61,621 nucleotides of DNA from JAUPVL01 sp964481235 (GTDB taxonomy: Bacteria > Patescibacteriota > Saccharimonadia > CAILAD01 > BJGX01). A model generated the notes under the pieces. That model had not been told where the DNA came from. It did not search any database and saw only the letters and a list, made by a program, of their open reading frames with translations. Numbering within the stretch: the stretch's first letter is position 1; each line of letters opens with the position of its first letter. Both the position numbers and the translations under genes were made by a program. The stretch spans positions 1 through 61,621 of the forward strand of contig CAYZYH010000005.1 of the NCBI GenBank assembly GCA_964481235.1. The letters are read 5' to 3'. Below, piece by piece: positions 15,209 through 23,892 of this stretch.

Positions 15209-15924
15209 AATATCGTGAAATTGAAGGTTTTGTACTGAGCTATATTAATCTGGGTGAAGCCGATAGAATAATTACTATTTTTGCTTTAGAAGAAGGTAAG
15301 TTAAAAGCTGTAGCAAAAGGAGTGAGACGATCTAAGGCTAAACTTACTGGCCATCTAGAACCATTCACCAAAGTAAAAATAAGGCTCGCCAAGGGTCGTA
15401 ATCTCGATATTATTATTGGCGCCCAAGCAATACAGATATTTGATTTCTCGACACTATCTCAAGAGGGTTTGTACACGGCATATATTGTACTTGAAACCAT
15501 CAACCGACTATCAATGGAGTCGCAGGTTAATAAAGCTGCATATAAATTGATTCAAGAAGTATTCAATGGGTTGAAAGAGGGAATTAATCCGTTGATTATT
15601 AGGCAGTACTTTGGCCTGCGATTTCTCGCTACCATTGGTTCACAACCAGACCTTACCGACACCAAACTAGGAGTGCCGCACTATTTAGTTTATGACTCTG
15701 GTTTGATATCTAGAGTAAAGCCAAATGGGCATTATGGCATAATGTCGGTAGATACTATTAAGTTTTGGCGACTGTTGCTGAGTAATAGTTTAAGCAGCCT
15801 TAGTCGACTTACTAAAATTACCGAACCATTAAGAGAAGGTGAGCAGTTACTAATGCGATATTACGAATATCACTTCGATTTAGTTTTTCGTAGTACCAAA
15901 GTTTTTCAAGACAGTACTTTTTAA
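15205..15924 (+). CDS. recO: DNA repair protein RecO
   Basis: A 239-residue RecO with the N-terminal OB fold (EGFVLSYINLGEADRIITIF, split here as EGFVLS and GEADRI) and the GVRRSKAKLTGHLEPF segment typical of the family, then the helical C-terminal domain. The zinc-binding cysteine cluster found in many RecO proteins is missing. RecO helps load RecA at SSB-coated gaps, with RecR. It overlaps the response-regulator stop by 4 nt and is therefore coupled to it. Confidence 0.9.
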   Translation: MKYREIEGFVLSYINLGEADRIITIFALEEGKLKAVAKGVRRSKAKLTGHLEPFTKVKIRLAKGRNLDIIIGAQAIQIFDFSTLSQEGLYTAYIVLETINRLSMESQVNKAAYKLIQEVFNGLKEGINPLIIRQYFGLRFLATIGSQPDLTDTKLGVPHYLVYDSGLISRVKPNGHYGIMSVDTIKFWRLLLSNSLSSLSRLTKITEPLREGEQLLMRYYEYHFDLVFRSTKVFQDSTF

Positions 15925-15939
15925 GGTATAATACTACCT

Positions 15940-17292
15940 ATGAATAATCAGAATATAAGTATGGAAGAGCTAGTAAGCTTTTGTAAAAGACGTGGTTTTG
16001 TATTTCAGGCTAGTGAAATATACGGAGGTATAGCCGGATTTTATGATTTTGGACCATACGGTACAGAACTAAAAAATAATCTTAAGAAGATGTGGTGGCA
16101 AGAAGTAGTGTATAGCAATGAAAACATCACTGGCCTAGATAGTGCTATTATACAAAATCCACGAGTTTGGGAGGCCTCTGGTCACACCGAACAGTTCAGT
16201 GATCCAATGGTTGATTGTAAGGCTTGCAAACATCGCTATAGAGCCGATAAGTTGGTAGATATAGATAGTACCGACCAAAAAGAGATTATTAGCCTACTAA
16301 CTAAAACAAAGTGTCCGAGTTGTAGCAAAATAGAGTGGACAAAGCCAAAAGAGTTTAATTTACTAGTAGAGGTTGGCTTGGGCTCGATTGAAGGTAGTAA
16401 AACCAAGGCGTACCTAAGAGGTGAGACATGTCAAGGTATATACACGAATTTTGCCAATGTACGTGAGACTACGAGAGCAAAATTACCATTTGGTGTGGGG
16501 CAGATAGGCAAGGCTTTCCGCAACGAGATTACTCCTGGTGATTTTCTTTTTCGCCAACGTGAATTTGAACAGGCCGAAATGCAAATGTTTGTGCACCCCA
16601 ACCAAGCTAATGATATATTTGCAGTCTGGAAACAACGTCGTATGGATTGGCTGCAAACGTTCTTAAATAAAGAAAACCTACGTTATCGTGAACATGGCGA
16701 GAATGAGAGAGCACACTATGCCAAGGATGCATGGGATATCGAATATAATTTTCCATTCGGTTTTAAAGAGATGGAAGGCATACATAATCGTGGAGACTGG
16801 GATTTAAGCAGACACAGTAAATACAGTAAACGTGATCTAGAATACTTCGATGAGAAAACTGGTGAAAAATTTATACCCTGGGTTATAGAGACATCTATAG
16901 GTGTTGATCGTCTCTTTTTAGCAATCATTACCGATGTCTATCACGAAGAAAATGTAGATGGTGAAAAGAGAGTAGTAATGAAATTCGACAAACGACTAGC
17001 GCCAGTAAAGGTAGCAATACTACCACTTAGTAAAAAACCAGAGCTTAGTAATTTATCACACCAAATATTTACTATGGTTGCTGAGAAGTATAATGTTGAG
17101 TACGACGAAACCCAGTCTATTGGTAAGCGCTATAGACGTCAAGACGAAATAGGAACACCTTACTGCGTAACAGTTGATTTTGAAAGTCTAGAAGACTATG
17201 CGGTGACTGTTCGTGATAGAGACAGTATGAAACAAGAACGGATAAAGATAAAAGATTTACCCGATTATCTAAATGATAAACTCTCAAACTAA
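15940..17292 (+). CDS. glyS: glycyl-tRNA synthetase, homodimeric class II type
   Basis: A 450-residue class II synthetase of the single-chain (alpha2) type. Start MEELVSFCKRRGF with EIYGGIAGFYDFGPYG is the classic glycine-site signature. Motif 2 appears as FRNEITPGDFLFRQREFEQAE, quoted here in parts FRNEITPG and REFEQAEMQ. Motif 3 is ETSIGVDRLFLA. It has a zinc-binding-like CKACKHR and CPSC pair (about 90-130). It charges tRNA-Gly in the cytosol. The start has no ribosome site, and TATAAT (15927-15932) ends 7 nt before the ATG, so the mRNA is probably leaderless. Confidence 0.97.
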   Translation: MNNQNISMEELVSFCKRRGFVFQASEIYGGIAGFYDFGPYGTELKNNLKKMWWQEVVYSNENITGLDSAIIQNPRVWEASGHTEQFSDPMVDCKACKHRYRADKLVDIDSTDQKEIISLLTKTKCPSCSKIEWTKPKEFNLLVEVGLGSIEGSKTKAYLRGETCQGIYTNFANVRETTRAKLPFGVGQIGKAFRNEITPGDFLFRQREFEQAEMQMFVHPNQANDIFAVWKQRRMDWLQTFLNKENLRYREHGENERAHYAKDAWDIEYNFPFGFKEMEGIHNRGDWDLSRHSKYSKRDLEYFDEKTGEKFIPWVIETSIGVDRLFLAIITDVYHEENVDGEKRVVMKFDKRLAPVKVAILPLSKKPELSNLSHQIFTMVAEKYNVEYDETQSIGKRYRRQDEIGTPYCVTVDFESLEDYAVTVRDRDSMKQERIKIKDLPDYLNDKLSN

Positions 17293-18268
17293 ATATCCCA
17301 AAATTGCTGTTATAGGTGGAGGTACGGGTAGTTTCACGCTTTTATCCAAGCTAAAAAAGTACACCCCAAATATTACTGCCATAGTAAATATGAGTGATGA
17401 TGGAGGCTCAACAGGAATATTACGTGACGAGCTAGGTGTTTTACCGCCAGGAGACATTAGACAGTGCTTAGTTGCTTTAGCAGATGAGTCGTCTGATATT
17501 AGAGAATTGTTTAATTATCGATTTGAATCAGGCAGCCTAGAGGGGCATAGCTTTGGTAATTTGTTTATAAGTGCACTAGAGAAAACTTCTGGAGACTTTG
17601 GTGATGCAGTGAATAAGGCCTCAAATATTTTAAACATTACTGGACGAGTGCTACCCGTAACACTTACAGACTCTCACTTAGAGCTGGAAACTAGCGATGG
17701 CGTGGTAGTGCGAGGTGAATTTGCGGTTGCTCAAACTAGCTGGAAAAAAGGAGTAAAGCCAAACTTAAGGTTAACACCCAAAAGCGTAATTAATCCCGAT
17801 GTATGTAGCGCAATTCTAGATGCCGATCTTGTAGTCGTTGCTCCTGGCCATCTTTACGGCAGCCTTGCCCCGGCATTGTTAGTAGAGGGTATGGGCAAAC
17901 TTCTCAAAAATACTAAGGCGCCTGTAGTTTATGTTTGTAACTTAGTAACTAAACCAGGTCAAACAGAGGGCTTTACGGTTCAAGATTTTGCAGACGAGAT
18001 AAATCGCTTTGCCCAAGCTAATGTACTTAATTATGTATTATTTAATTCTGCTAAACCAAGCGCTGAGCTGTTAAATAAATATGCCAAACAGGGCGAGCTG
18101 GCGGTAGAAGAGAGCAATGTTGGGTCAACTTTGAGCTATAAGATTATTTCAACAGATTTAATCTCAACTGAGATATATACGCAGAATAAGAGCGATAAGC
18201 GTATACTTAGAACGCTTATTCGTCACGATGGTGATAAAATCGCCAAAAAACTACTTAGCTTAGTCTAG
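17273..18268 (+). CDS. yvcK: YvcK/CofD-like NAD(P)/UDP-GlcNAc-binding protein
   Basis: The 331-residue protein begins with a Rossmann Gly loop (IAVIGGGTGSF), followed by MSDDGGSTGILRDE, PPGDIRQCL and FGNLFISAL, all YvcK signatures. YvcK proteins bind UDP-GlcNAc and set carbon flow between gluconeogenesis and wall precursor synthesis. They share a fold with CofD, but no F420 genes are present here. The ATG lies 20 nt inside the end of glyS in another frame, so the genes are coupled. Its proximity to the wall cluster (18976 onwards) fits a role in wall homeostasis. Confidence 0.92.
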   Translation: MINSQTKYPKIAVIGGGTGSFTLLSKLKKYTPNITAIVNMSDDGGSTGILRDELGVLPPGDIRQCLVALADESSDIRELFNYRFESGSLEGHSFGNLFISALEKTSGDFGDAVNKASNILNITGRVLPVTLTDSHLELETSDGVVVRGEFAVAQTSWKKGVKPNLRLTPKSVINPDVCSAILDADLVVVAPGHLYGSLAPALLVEGMGKLLKNTKAPVVYVCNLVTKPGQTEGFTVQDFADEINRFAQANVLNYVLFNSAKPSAELLNKYAKQGELAVEESNVGSTLSYKIISTDLISTEIYTQNKSDKRILRTLIRHDGDKIAKKLLSLV

Positions 18269-18274
18269 AAGCAA

Positions 18275-18772
18275 TTACACCTTAAATATTATTCCTACTA
18301 CCAAGCCAATTGCTGCAGCAATACCACCAATTATTAGTACCTCTAGAGCTGAACGCACTGGGCTCTTGTGAGTAATTCTACCTTTAAATATTCCCAATAC
18401 AATTAAACCAAGCAAGGCCATAACAATACTTACAGGTATTGCTTGCAAATGGGGTAGAAATATATATGGCGCGAGCGGTATAGTGCCCGCTAATATGTAG
18501 CTACTAAATATCAAAAGCCCACTTATCAATGGGCTTGCTGGCATTTTTTCTTTCTCTATATCTTCTTCGGTTTCTTCACTAATAAATTCACTAGCTCCCA
18601 TTGAGGTTGACTCAACTGCAATTATAACCAACGCCGTCATAAGTATTACTTCTTTATTGCCCGCACCAATAGCTATGCCTGCGAGGGCACCAGTAGTAGA
18701 AACCAAACTATCTTCTAAGCCAAAGAAAGAGCTATGAATGTAGTCTGGAGCTATGCGTCTACGGTGTTTCAT
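18275..18772 (-). CDS. VIT1/CCC1-family iron/manganese transporter-like protein
   Basis: A 165-residue membrane protein with the VIT/CCC1 layout: an N-terminal FFGLEDSLVSTTGALAGI stretch (first helix with the metal-path Asp), then SMGASEFISEETEEDIE carrying a run of Glu/Asp like the cytoplasmic metal-binding region. Three further helices follow (about 85-108, 112-132, 143-163). At 165 residues it is shorter than the usual 230 or so. Known members move Fe(II) or Mn(II) out of the cytosol. The direction here is an inference. It is convergent with yvcK, 6 nt apart. Confidence 0.82.
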   Translation of the reverse strand: MKHRRRIAPDYIHSSFFGLEDSLVSTTGALAGIAIGAGNKEVILMTALVIIAVESTSMGASEFISEETEEDIEKEKMPASPLISGLLIFSSYILAGTIPLAPYIFLPHLQAIPVSIVMALLGLIVLGIFKGRITHKSPVRSALEVLIIGGIAAAIGLVVGIIFKV

Positions 18773-18895
18773 AATAACAAGTATAGCAGAGACTAAGCAT
18801 ATGCGCTTTCGTCATGTGTTCGTAAAGTGCAGTAATTTGCTTATATATAAGCAAAACAAATATTACCAAAACCACAAAAACTTTGATTGTAATAC

Positions 18896-18947
18896 TTTAC
18901 AAGTGGGTAATAAGGCGTATATAATAGATTTAGTGGGTAAGAGTGGG
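18896..18947 (+). promoter_or_regulatory. mraZ promoter with GTGGG boxes (MraZ operator)
   Basis: TTTACA (18896-18901), 18-bp spacer, TATAAT (18920-18925). Three identical GTGGGTAA repeats lie at 18903, 18933 and 18943: one between the -35 and -10, two just after the start of transcription. MraZ binds arrays of GTGGG-type repeats ahead of its own gene. The 10-bp and 30-bp spacings put all boxes on one DNA face. The site predicts autoregulation of the whole division cluster. Confidence 0.88.
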
Positions 18948-18975
18948 TAACATGGAAGTCTAAAAACATAAAACA

Positions 18976-19326
18976 ATGGATTATTTTGAAAGAAAGCTAG
19001 ACGACAAAAACCGACTAACAATTCCCTCGCAATTACACAAAGAGTTTGGTAAAAACGTAGTCATTACTCCTGGTTTTAAGCAATATCTACACTTGTATCC
19101 AGAAAAAGTCTGGAATCAAGATATGGAAACTGCTCTGCAAGGAGACATCCTAGACGAATCAACCGCCGATCTCAATGTTCGCTTCCGAACCGGCAGAACA
19201 AATGCCCGACTCGATGGCAAACAGGGTCGAATAACGCTAGAAGCCCATCATATGGAACTGCTAGGTGGCAATAGAAATATTGTTGCTGTAAGAGCTGGTA
19301 AATACTTTAGATTAAGTGCTAAGTAA
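18976..19326 (+). CDS. mraZ: transcriptional regulator MraZ
   Basis: A 116-residue double-AbrB-like protein: start MDYFERKLDDKNRLTIPSQ, then a second repeat with DGKQGRITLEAHHMELLG. The DxKGR-type motifs are visible as DDKNRLTIP and GKQGRITL. It is shorter than the usual 140-150 residues. MraZ forms ring oligomers that bind GTGGG repeats upstream of the dcw cluster, and three such boxes lie just upstream. A 339-bp gap to rsmH is unusually long for this operon. Confidence 0.94.
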   Translation: MDYFERKLDDKNRLTIPSQLHKEFGKNVVITPGFKQYLHLYPEKVWNQDMETALQGDILDESTADLNVRFRTGRTNARLDGKQGRITLEAHHMELLGGNRNIVAVRAGKYFRLSAK

Positions 19327-19462
19327 TACCGCTTATTGGCAGTCTATATGATGGTCTTGCTAGATGAAAATCTATAAAAAAAGACAATCGCTCATTAATA
19401 ACAAAATAAAAACAAAAAGTTCAAAAAAATACAAAAATCAAAGTTAACTATTTGGCAGTCAG

Positions 19463-19489
19463 TACGCGTTCTACGGAGGGTGACGCGTA
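19463..19489 (+). promoter_or_regulatory. hairpin presenting a Shine-Dalgarno-like loop in the mraZ-rsmH gap
   Basis: TACGCGT (19463-19469) and ACGCGTA (19483-19489) form a 7-bp GC-rich stem around TCTACGGAGGGTG. No start codon follows at a suitable distance. GGAGGGTG in the loop is the exact complement of CACCCTCC in the apical loop of the RNA at 35196-35426. The rest of the 19327-19665 gap is A/C-rich and includes a second hairpin, AAGGACTTA / TAAGTCCTT, at about 19551-19576. Confidence 0.5.
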
Positions 19490-19510
19490 AAATAATACTC
19501 TAGTACGTAC

Positions 19511-19654
19511 ATGCAACATAAAACTCCACCTCACAAACTATCTCTACTTATAAGGACTTATTTTATTAAGTCCTTGTCACACTATATATCTGCAACTGCA
19601 GATAAATTTAAAACAAAAAACAAAAATAAAAACACACAGCTGGCTGCTGAATAG
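19511..19654 (+). CDS. possible small protein, 47 aa, in the mraZ-rsmH gap
   Basis: An open frame starts MQHKTPPHKLSLLIR and ends NTQLAAE, finishing 11 nt before rsmH. It is basic, with a Lys/Asn-rich stretch. No ribosome site precedes it, and the frame runs through a hairpin and an A-rich leader. I list it because the gap is otherwise unexplained, but it may simply be noncoding leader. Confidence 0.2.
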   Translation: MQHKTPPHKLSLLIRTYFIKSLSHYISATADKFKTKNKNKNTQLAAE

Positions 19655-19665
19655 GTAACCTTGAC

Positions 19666-20565
19666 ATGAACAGACACACACCAGTATTACTAGAGCAAGT
19701 CGAAGTCTTATTGCGACCGAAGATGGGGGAAAAATTTGTAGATATAACAGCTGGTTATGGCGGTCACGCCACTAAGTTGTTAGCCTTGGTAGGCAAGAGT
19801 GGCTATGGATATCTCTTCGATAAAGACCCAGAAGCAATCAAGTTTTTACGTTCAAAGTTTAAGAACGTAAAAAACATTAGTATAGACCATGTAGACTTTA
19901 GCGCGATTGAATGGCAAAAAAACATACCGCTTGTTGACATGATACTTGCCGATATTGGTGTGAGTTCGCCGCAGATAGACCAACCCGAGAGAGGCTTTAG
20001 CTTTTCACGCCCCGGCCCTCTCGATATGAGAATGGACACAACACAAAATCTTACTGCTGAAGAGATTGTTAATAGCTACTCAGAACAAGATTTAGCCGAA
20101 ATACTATATAAGTATGGAGAAGAGAGAGCTAGTCGTAGAATTGCCAAGGCTATAGTAGAAGCAAGAAAGATCAGGCCTATTACTAACACTACAGATTTAG
20201 CAGAGATTATTTCGAAAAACGTTAGAGCAATAGGTAAGATACACCCAGCGACACGCAGCTTTCAAGCACTAAGAATCGCAGTAAATGATGAATTAGTTGC
20301 TTTAGAGCAAATGCTAAAACAAGCCCCAGGCAATCTAAAAATAGGTGGTAGGATGGCTGTAATAAGCTTTCATTCTCTAGAAGATAGATTGGTTAAGCAG
20401 GCCTTTAAAAAGTTGGCCACGCCAATACGTGACGATTTTGGTCAAATTGTGTCTGAGGCGAAATACAAAATAGTTACCAAAAAACCAGTTATTGGTTCAA
20501 AGTTAGATAATACCAATCCACGTGCCCGTAGCGCCAAGCTACGTGTCGTCGAGAAAATAAAATAA
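19666..20565 (+). CDS. rsmH: 16S rRNA (cytosine-1402-N4)-methyltransferase RsmH
   Basis: A 299-residue enzyme with the hallmark start HTPVLLEQVEVLL, SAM motif ITAGYGGHATKLL, ADIGVSSPQIDQPERGFSF (given here as ADIGVSSPQ and RGFSF), PLDMRMD, ATRSFQALRIAVN and FHSLEDRLVK, all diagnostic of RsmH/MraW. It methylates C1402 in the ribosomal P site. It ends NPRARSAKLRVVEK as usual. It is the second gene of the division cluster and is followed by a 23-codon open frame echoing its own C-terminus. Confidence 0.97.
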   Translation: MNRHTPVLLEQVEVLLRPKMGEKFVDITAGYGGHATKLLALVGKSGYGYLFDKDPEAIKFLRSKFKNVKNISIDHVDFSAIEWQKNIPLVDMILADIGVSSPQIDQPERGFSFSRPGPLDMRMDTTQNLTAEEIVNSYSEQDLAEILYKYGEERASRRIAKAIVEARKIRPITNTTDLAEIISKNVRAIGKIHPATRSFQALRIAVNDELVALEQMLKQAPGNLKIGGRMAVISFHSLEDRLVKQAFKKLATPIRDDFGQIVSEAKYKIVTKKPVIGSKLDNTNPRARSAKLRVVEKIK

Positions 20566-20588
20566 AACAAAAAAAAGGAGGAAACATC

Positions 20589-20660
20589 ATGACCTTATTA
20601 ATCAAAAACGAAAGCCCCCGTGCACGTAAGCTAAAAGTAAGAGTAATCACAGTACATTAG
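20589..20660 (+). CDS. 23-aa small open frame between rsmH and ftsL
   Basis: ATG follows AAAGGAGGAAACATC, one of the best ribosome sites in the window, and the frame MTLLIKNESPRARKLKV...ITVH ends at a TAG. PRARKLKVRV resembles the RsmH C-terminal NPRARSAKLRVV, as if derived from a partial duplication of the rsmH end. It may be a real microprotein, or a translated leader that couples rsmH to ftsL. The 75 nt beyond it are nearly pure A/C/T with a second AGGAG for ftsL. Confidence 0.45.
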   Translation: MTLLIKNESPRARKLKVRVITVH

Positions 20661-20734
20661 AGATTTTTACCAATACACAGATATAGCGATAAAACAAAAA
20701 CAAAAATAAAAAAATAAAAAAACAGGAGATAAAT

Positions 20735-21073
20735 ATGAGCACAGCCGTAGCATCTATGCGCCGCAACCAGAACATTACAAGAAATAGACTTCAATTTCAA
20801 ACAGGACCCATTGCGGTAGGGCTAATGCTATTAGGACTAGTTATATTACTATCTTTAATGTATTTAAATCAGATAACCAAAACTTCTGTTTTTAGTTACA
20901 AGATCTCGACTTTAAAAAATACACAGGCAAACTTAGAAACTCAAAAACAAAAATTACAGATAGAAGCCGCGAGAGCACAGTCGTTAGCTGAAACCAAGGC
21001 TAAGGCTGCCAACAATGGACTCGTAAAGACCGATACAGTATCTTTCGCTCAGGCCCAAAAGACAATTAAATAA
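20735..21073 (+). CDS. ftsL: FtsL-like division protein
   Basis: A 112-residue bitopic protein: about 25 polar N-terminal residues, one membrane helix (about 26-45, GLMLLGLVILLSLMYL) and an outer coiled coil rich in Lys/Gln/Ala (about 55-95). Sequence identity to FtsL is always low, so the call rests on size, topology and position directly before ftsI. In the divisome FtsL works with FtsQ/DivIB and activates FtsWI. It is preceded by an A-rich leader with AGGAG. Confidence 0.75.
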   Translation: MSTAVASMRRNQNITRNRLQFQTGPIAVGLMLLGLVILLSLMYLNQITKTSVFSYKISTLKNTQANLETQKQKLQIEAARAQSLAETKAKAANNGLVKTDTVSFAQAQKTIK

Positions 21074-21088
21074 GGTATACTATTAAGT

Positions 21089-22819
21089 ATGCAACCCCGT
21101 AAACGCGAACGTTGGCGACTATACACCATTGCTGCACTTGTTATTGCACTTTGGCTTGTTGCGCTAGGGCGTCTTTTTTATGTACAAGCCATGCGAGGTA
21201 AGCAATATGCTCAAAAAGCATCAGAACAACAATCAAGAAAGTTTGAAATTCCATCAACAAGAGGCTTAATTTATCTAAAAGAAGGTCAGTCTCTTGTGCC
21301 AATTGCGCTAAACACTCAAGTTTACACTTTGGCTGTAGACCCTAAGTTTATCGGTAATAGTGAAGAAACATCTCAAAAATTAAGTACTATTACTCTTCAG
21401 TCCGCAGAAGATATTAAATCTAAACTATCCAAGAGCGGACGCTATGTAGAGCTTTCAAAAAACATTTCTTCAGACCAAGCCGAAAAAATAAAAAACTTAT
21501 CTCTACCTGGAGTAATTTTACAACAGAGGTCGAGCCGTTATTATCCAGAGAGTACATTATTTTCACACGTATTGGGCTATGTAAATGACGATGGTAAAGG
21601 TCAGTATGGCTTTGAGCAATTTAGTGATGAAGCCCTGGCCGGACAAAAGGGCCAGTATAATACCATTACTGATGCCCTTGGTATACCTATAAATAGCACA
21701 GAAAACACCCTTACCGAGCCAAAAGAGGGAAAAAGTTTTGTTCTTACCTTAGACAGGGGATTGCAAGAAGTAGCTCGCGAAGCAATTAAGACGGCAGTAG
21801 AGACAAACAAGGCAAGTTCTGGCAGCATTATTGTAATGGATGCAAAGACTGGCGAGATTAAAGCCATGACAAACTACCCAGATTTCGACCCAAATAATTT
21901 CCGGGATGTAAAAGATTATGCTGTATTTTCTAATCTATCAACATCAAGCTTATTTGAGCCAGGGAGTGGATTCAAGGTAATTACTATGGCTGCTGGTTTA
22001 GATACTGGTAAAGTTACACCAAAAACTACCTATAACGATACTGGTGAGTTAACAATTGGTGGCAAAACAATAAAAAATGCTGAAAATCATAAATTTGGTA
22101 TTCAAACCATGACTGATGTGATCCAGAAGTCTCTAAATACTGGTGTTGTATTTGTTTTACAACAACTTGGTACCGACCCTAGATCGATTACTCCAGCAAG
22201 CAAACAAGTACTACACGACTATATCGAAAAATTTGGTTTTGGTAAGGTTACTGGTATTGAACAGGCAGGAGAGGTCAGTAGTAAAGTAAAGCCAGTAACT
22301 AGCTCAGATGTGGACTATGCGAATATGAGCTTTGGCCAGGGTATATCAGTTAATTCTGTTCAGTTACTTGCGGCTGTTGGCGCAATTGCCAATAGTGGCA
22401 ACTTAGTCAAACCACATATTGTAGCCGGTGAGGTTGCCGCAGATCAAACTATTAAGCCCAACAATACAGAGGTAGTTAGAAACGTAATCAGTGCTTCGGC
22501 GGCTGCGCAGCTAGGCGAAATTATGACCCAAGTAGTAGAACATGGATCAGGTTATCTTACTAGAATGAAGGGCTATAAAATAGCCGGTAAAACAGGCACT
22601 GCCCAGGTACCTAGAGCTGATGGTAAGGGCTATGAGGAAAATAAAAACATCGGTAGTTTTGTAGGTTTTGCTCCAGCCGAGGATCCTCGTTTTGTGATGT
22701 TGGTCAGAGTAGACTATCCGAAAGTTGAAGGTTTTGCAGAAAAAACTGCGGTTCCAGCTTTTGCGGTTGTAGCAAAAGAACTTTTCAACTATTATCAGGT
22801 ACCGCCCAGTAGTAATTAA
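21089..22819 (+). CDS. ftsI: peptidoglycan D,D-transpeptidase FtsI (class B PBP)
   Basis: A 576-residue class B penicillin-binding protein: a membrane helix (about 12-33), pedestal domain starting STRGLIY, then the transpeptidase with S293-GF-K296 (SxxK), S348-L-N350 and K501-T-G503. No PASTA repeats. It crosslinks septal peptidoglycan with the glycosyltransferase FtsW, whose gene is two genes downstream. There is no ribosome site at the ATG. TATACT (21076-21081) ends 7 nt upstream, suggesting an internal promoter giving a leaderless mRNA within the operon. Confidence 0.96.
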   Translation: MQPRKRERWRLYTIAALVIALWLVALGRLFYVQAMRGKQYAQKASEQQSRKFEIPSTRGLIYLKEGQSLVPIALNTQVYTLAVDPKFIGNSEETSQKLSTITLQSAEDIKSKLSKSGRYVELSKNISSDQAEKIKNLSLPGVILQQRSSRYYPESTLFSHVLGYVNDDGKGQYGFEQFSDEALAGQKGQYNTITDALGIPINSTENTLTEPKEGKSFVLTLDRGLQEVAREAIKTAVETNKASSGSIIVMDAKTGEIKAMTNYPDFDPNNFRDVKDYAVFSNLSTSSLFEPGSGFKVITMAAGLDTGKVTPKTTYNDTGELTIGGKTIKNAENHKFGIQTMTDVIQKSLNTGVVFVLQQLGTDPRSITPASKQVLHDYIEKFGFGKVTGIEQAGEVSSKVKPVTSSDVDYANMSFGQGISVNSVQLLAAVGAIANSGNLVKPHIVAGEVAADQTIKPNNTEVVRNVISASAAAQLGEIMTQVVEHGSGYLTRMKGYKIAGKTGTAQVPRADGKGYEENKNIGSFVGFAPAEDPRFVMLVRVDYPKVEGFAEKTAVPAFAVVAKELFNYYQVPPSSN

Positions 22820-22853
22820 GTAAATAATTTGCTAAAATAACAATCAATACAAT

Positions 22854-23876
22854 ATGTTTGAAACCACATTAAGCGTACAATTATCACATATACTTTTTCA
22901 GGGCTTTATCTGTTTTGTGCTGGCTATGGTCTTAACGCCAATCTATACGCACTATGCATTTAAATATAAGCTATGGAAGCAAGTAAGGACCGATGCCATG
23001 ACAGGAGAAAAGGCACCAGTTTATTACAAGTTGCATGCCGCCAAACACAAACGAAATATACCTACTATGGCTGGTGTGGTTGGTGTGGTAGCGGTAGCGA
23101 TTACTACATTGCTACTCAACTGGAGTAGATCACAAACTTACTTACCGGTATTTGGCTTGGTTGCCGCTGGTTCTATTGGTCTTCTAGACGACTTTATAAA
23201 TATTAGAGGTAAGAGTGGTATTGCTGGTATACGTGGATCTTTAAAAATGGGACTAATTCTGTTAGTAGCGCTAGTTGGCGCCCTATACTTCTTTTTTCGA
23301 CTCGGCTATAGTCAGATTCACGTACCAGCAGTTGGTAATTTCGAGATAGGCTGGTTGTATATACCACTTTTTGTTTTAGTAGTAGTTTCTACTGCTAATG
23401 CTGTTAATATCGCCGACGGGCTAGATGGATTGGCTGGCGGATTGTTAGCGAGCGCGTTTTCTGCATACTGTATAATTGCTTTTGCTCAAGGTAATTTTGG
23501 TATTGCCGGATTCTGTCTAGCCATGGTTGGGGCAGTTTTATCTTATACTTGGTTTAACATTTTTCCTGCAAGGTTTTTTATGGGCGATACAGGATCGTTC
23601 GCCTTTGGAACGGCGCTTGGGGTTGTAGCTATGCTCACAAATTCTGTATTTGTGCTACCCGTAATTGCCTCTGTCTTCGTAGTAGAGGCAGGATCTAGTC
23701 TAGTTCAGATATTCTCTAAAAAAGTATTCAAAAGAAAAATATTCTTGTCTGCACCACTACACCACCATTTAGAAGCTATTGGTTGGCCCGAAACCAAAGT
23801 GACTATGCGATTGTGGATAATTGGAGCGGTAAGTGCGGCTATAGGTATGTTGCTAGGTTTAATCACCCGAGTTTAA
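22854..23876 (+). CDS. mraY: phospho-N-acetylmuramoyl-pentapeptide transferase MraY
   Basis: A 340-residue polytopic enzyme with ten predicted helices. The signatures GLLDDFI, NAVNIADGLDGLAGG, FMGDTGSFAFG and HHHLE carry the catalytic aspartates and the histidine cluster. MraY makes lipid I from UDP-MurNAc-pentapeptide and undecaprenyl phosphate at the inner face of the membrane. The FtsI stop lies 35 nt upstream. murG, the next step, is two genes on. Confidence 0.97.
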   Translation: MFETTLSVQLSHILFQGFICFVLAMVLTPIYTHYAFKYKLWKQVRTDAMTGEKAPVYYKLHAAKHKRNIPTMAGVVGVVAVAITTLLLNWSRSQTYLPVFGLVAAGSIGLLDDFINIRGKSGIAGIRGSLKMGLILLVALVGALYFFFRLGYSQIHVPAVGNFEIGWLYIPLFVLVVVSTANAVNIADGLDGLAGGLLASAFSAYCIIAFAQGNFGIAGFCLAMVGAVLSYTWFNIFPARFFMGDTGSFAFGTALGVVAMLTNSVFVLPVIASVFVVEAGSSLVQIFSKKVFKRKIFLSAPLHHHLEAIGWPETKVTMRLWIIGAVSAAIGMLLGLITRV

Positions 23877-23892
23877 AATAGTTATTTAAAAA

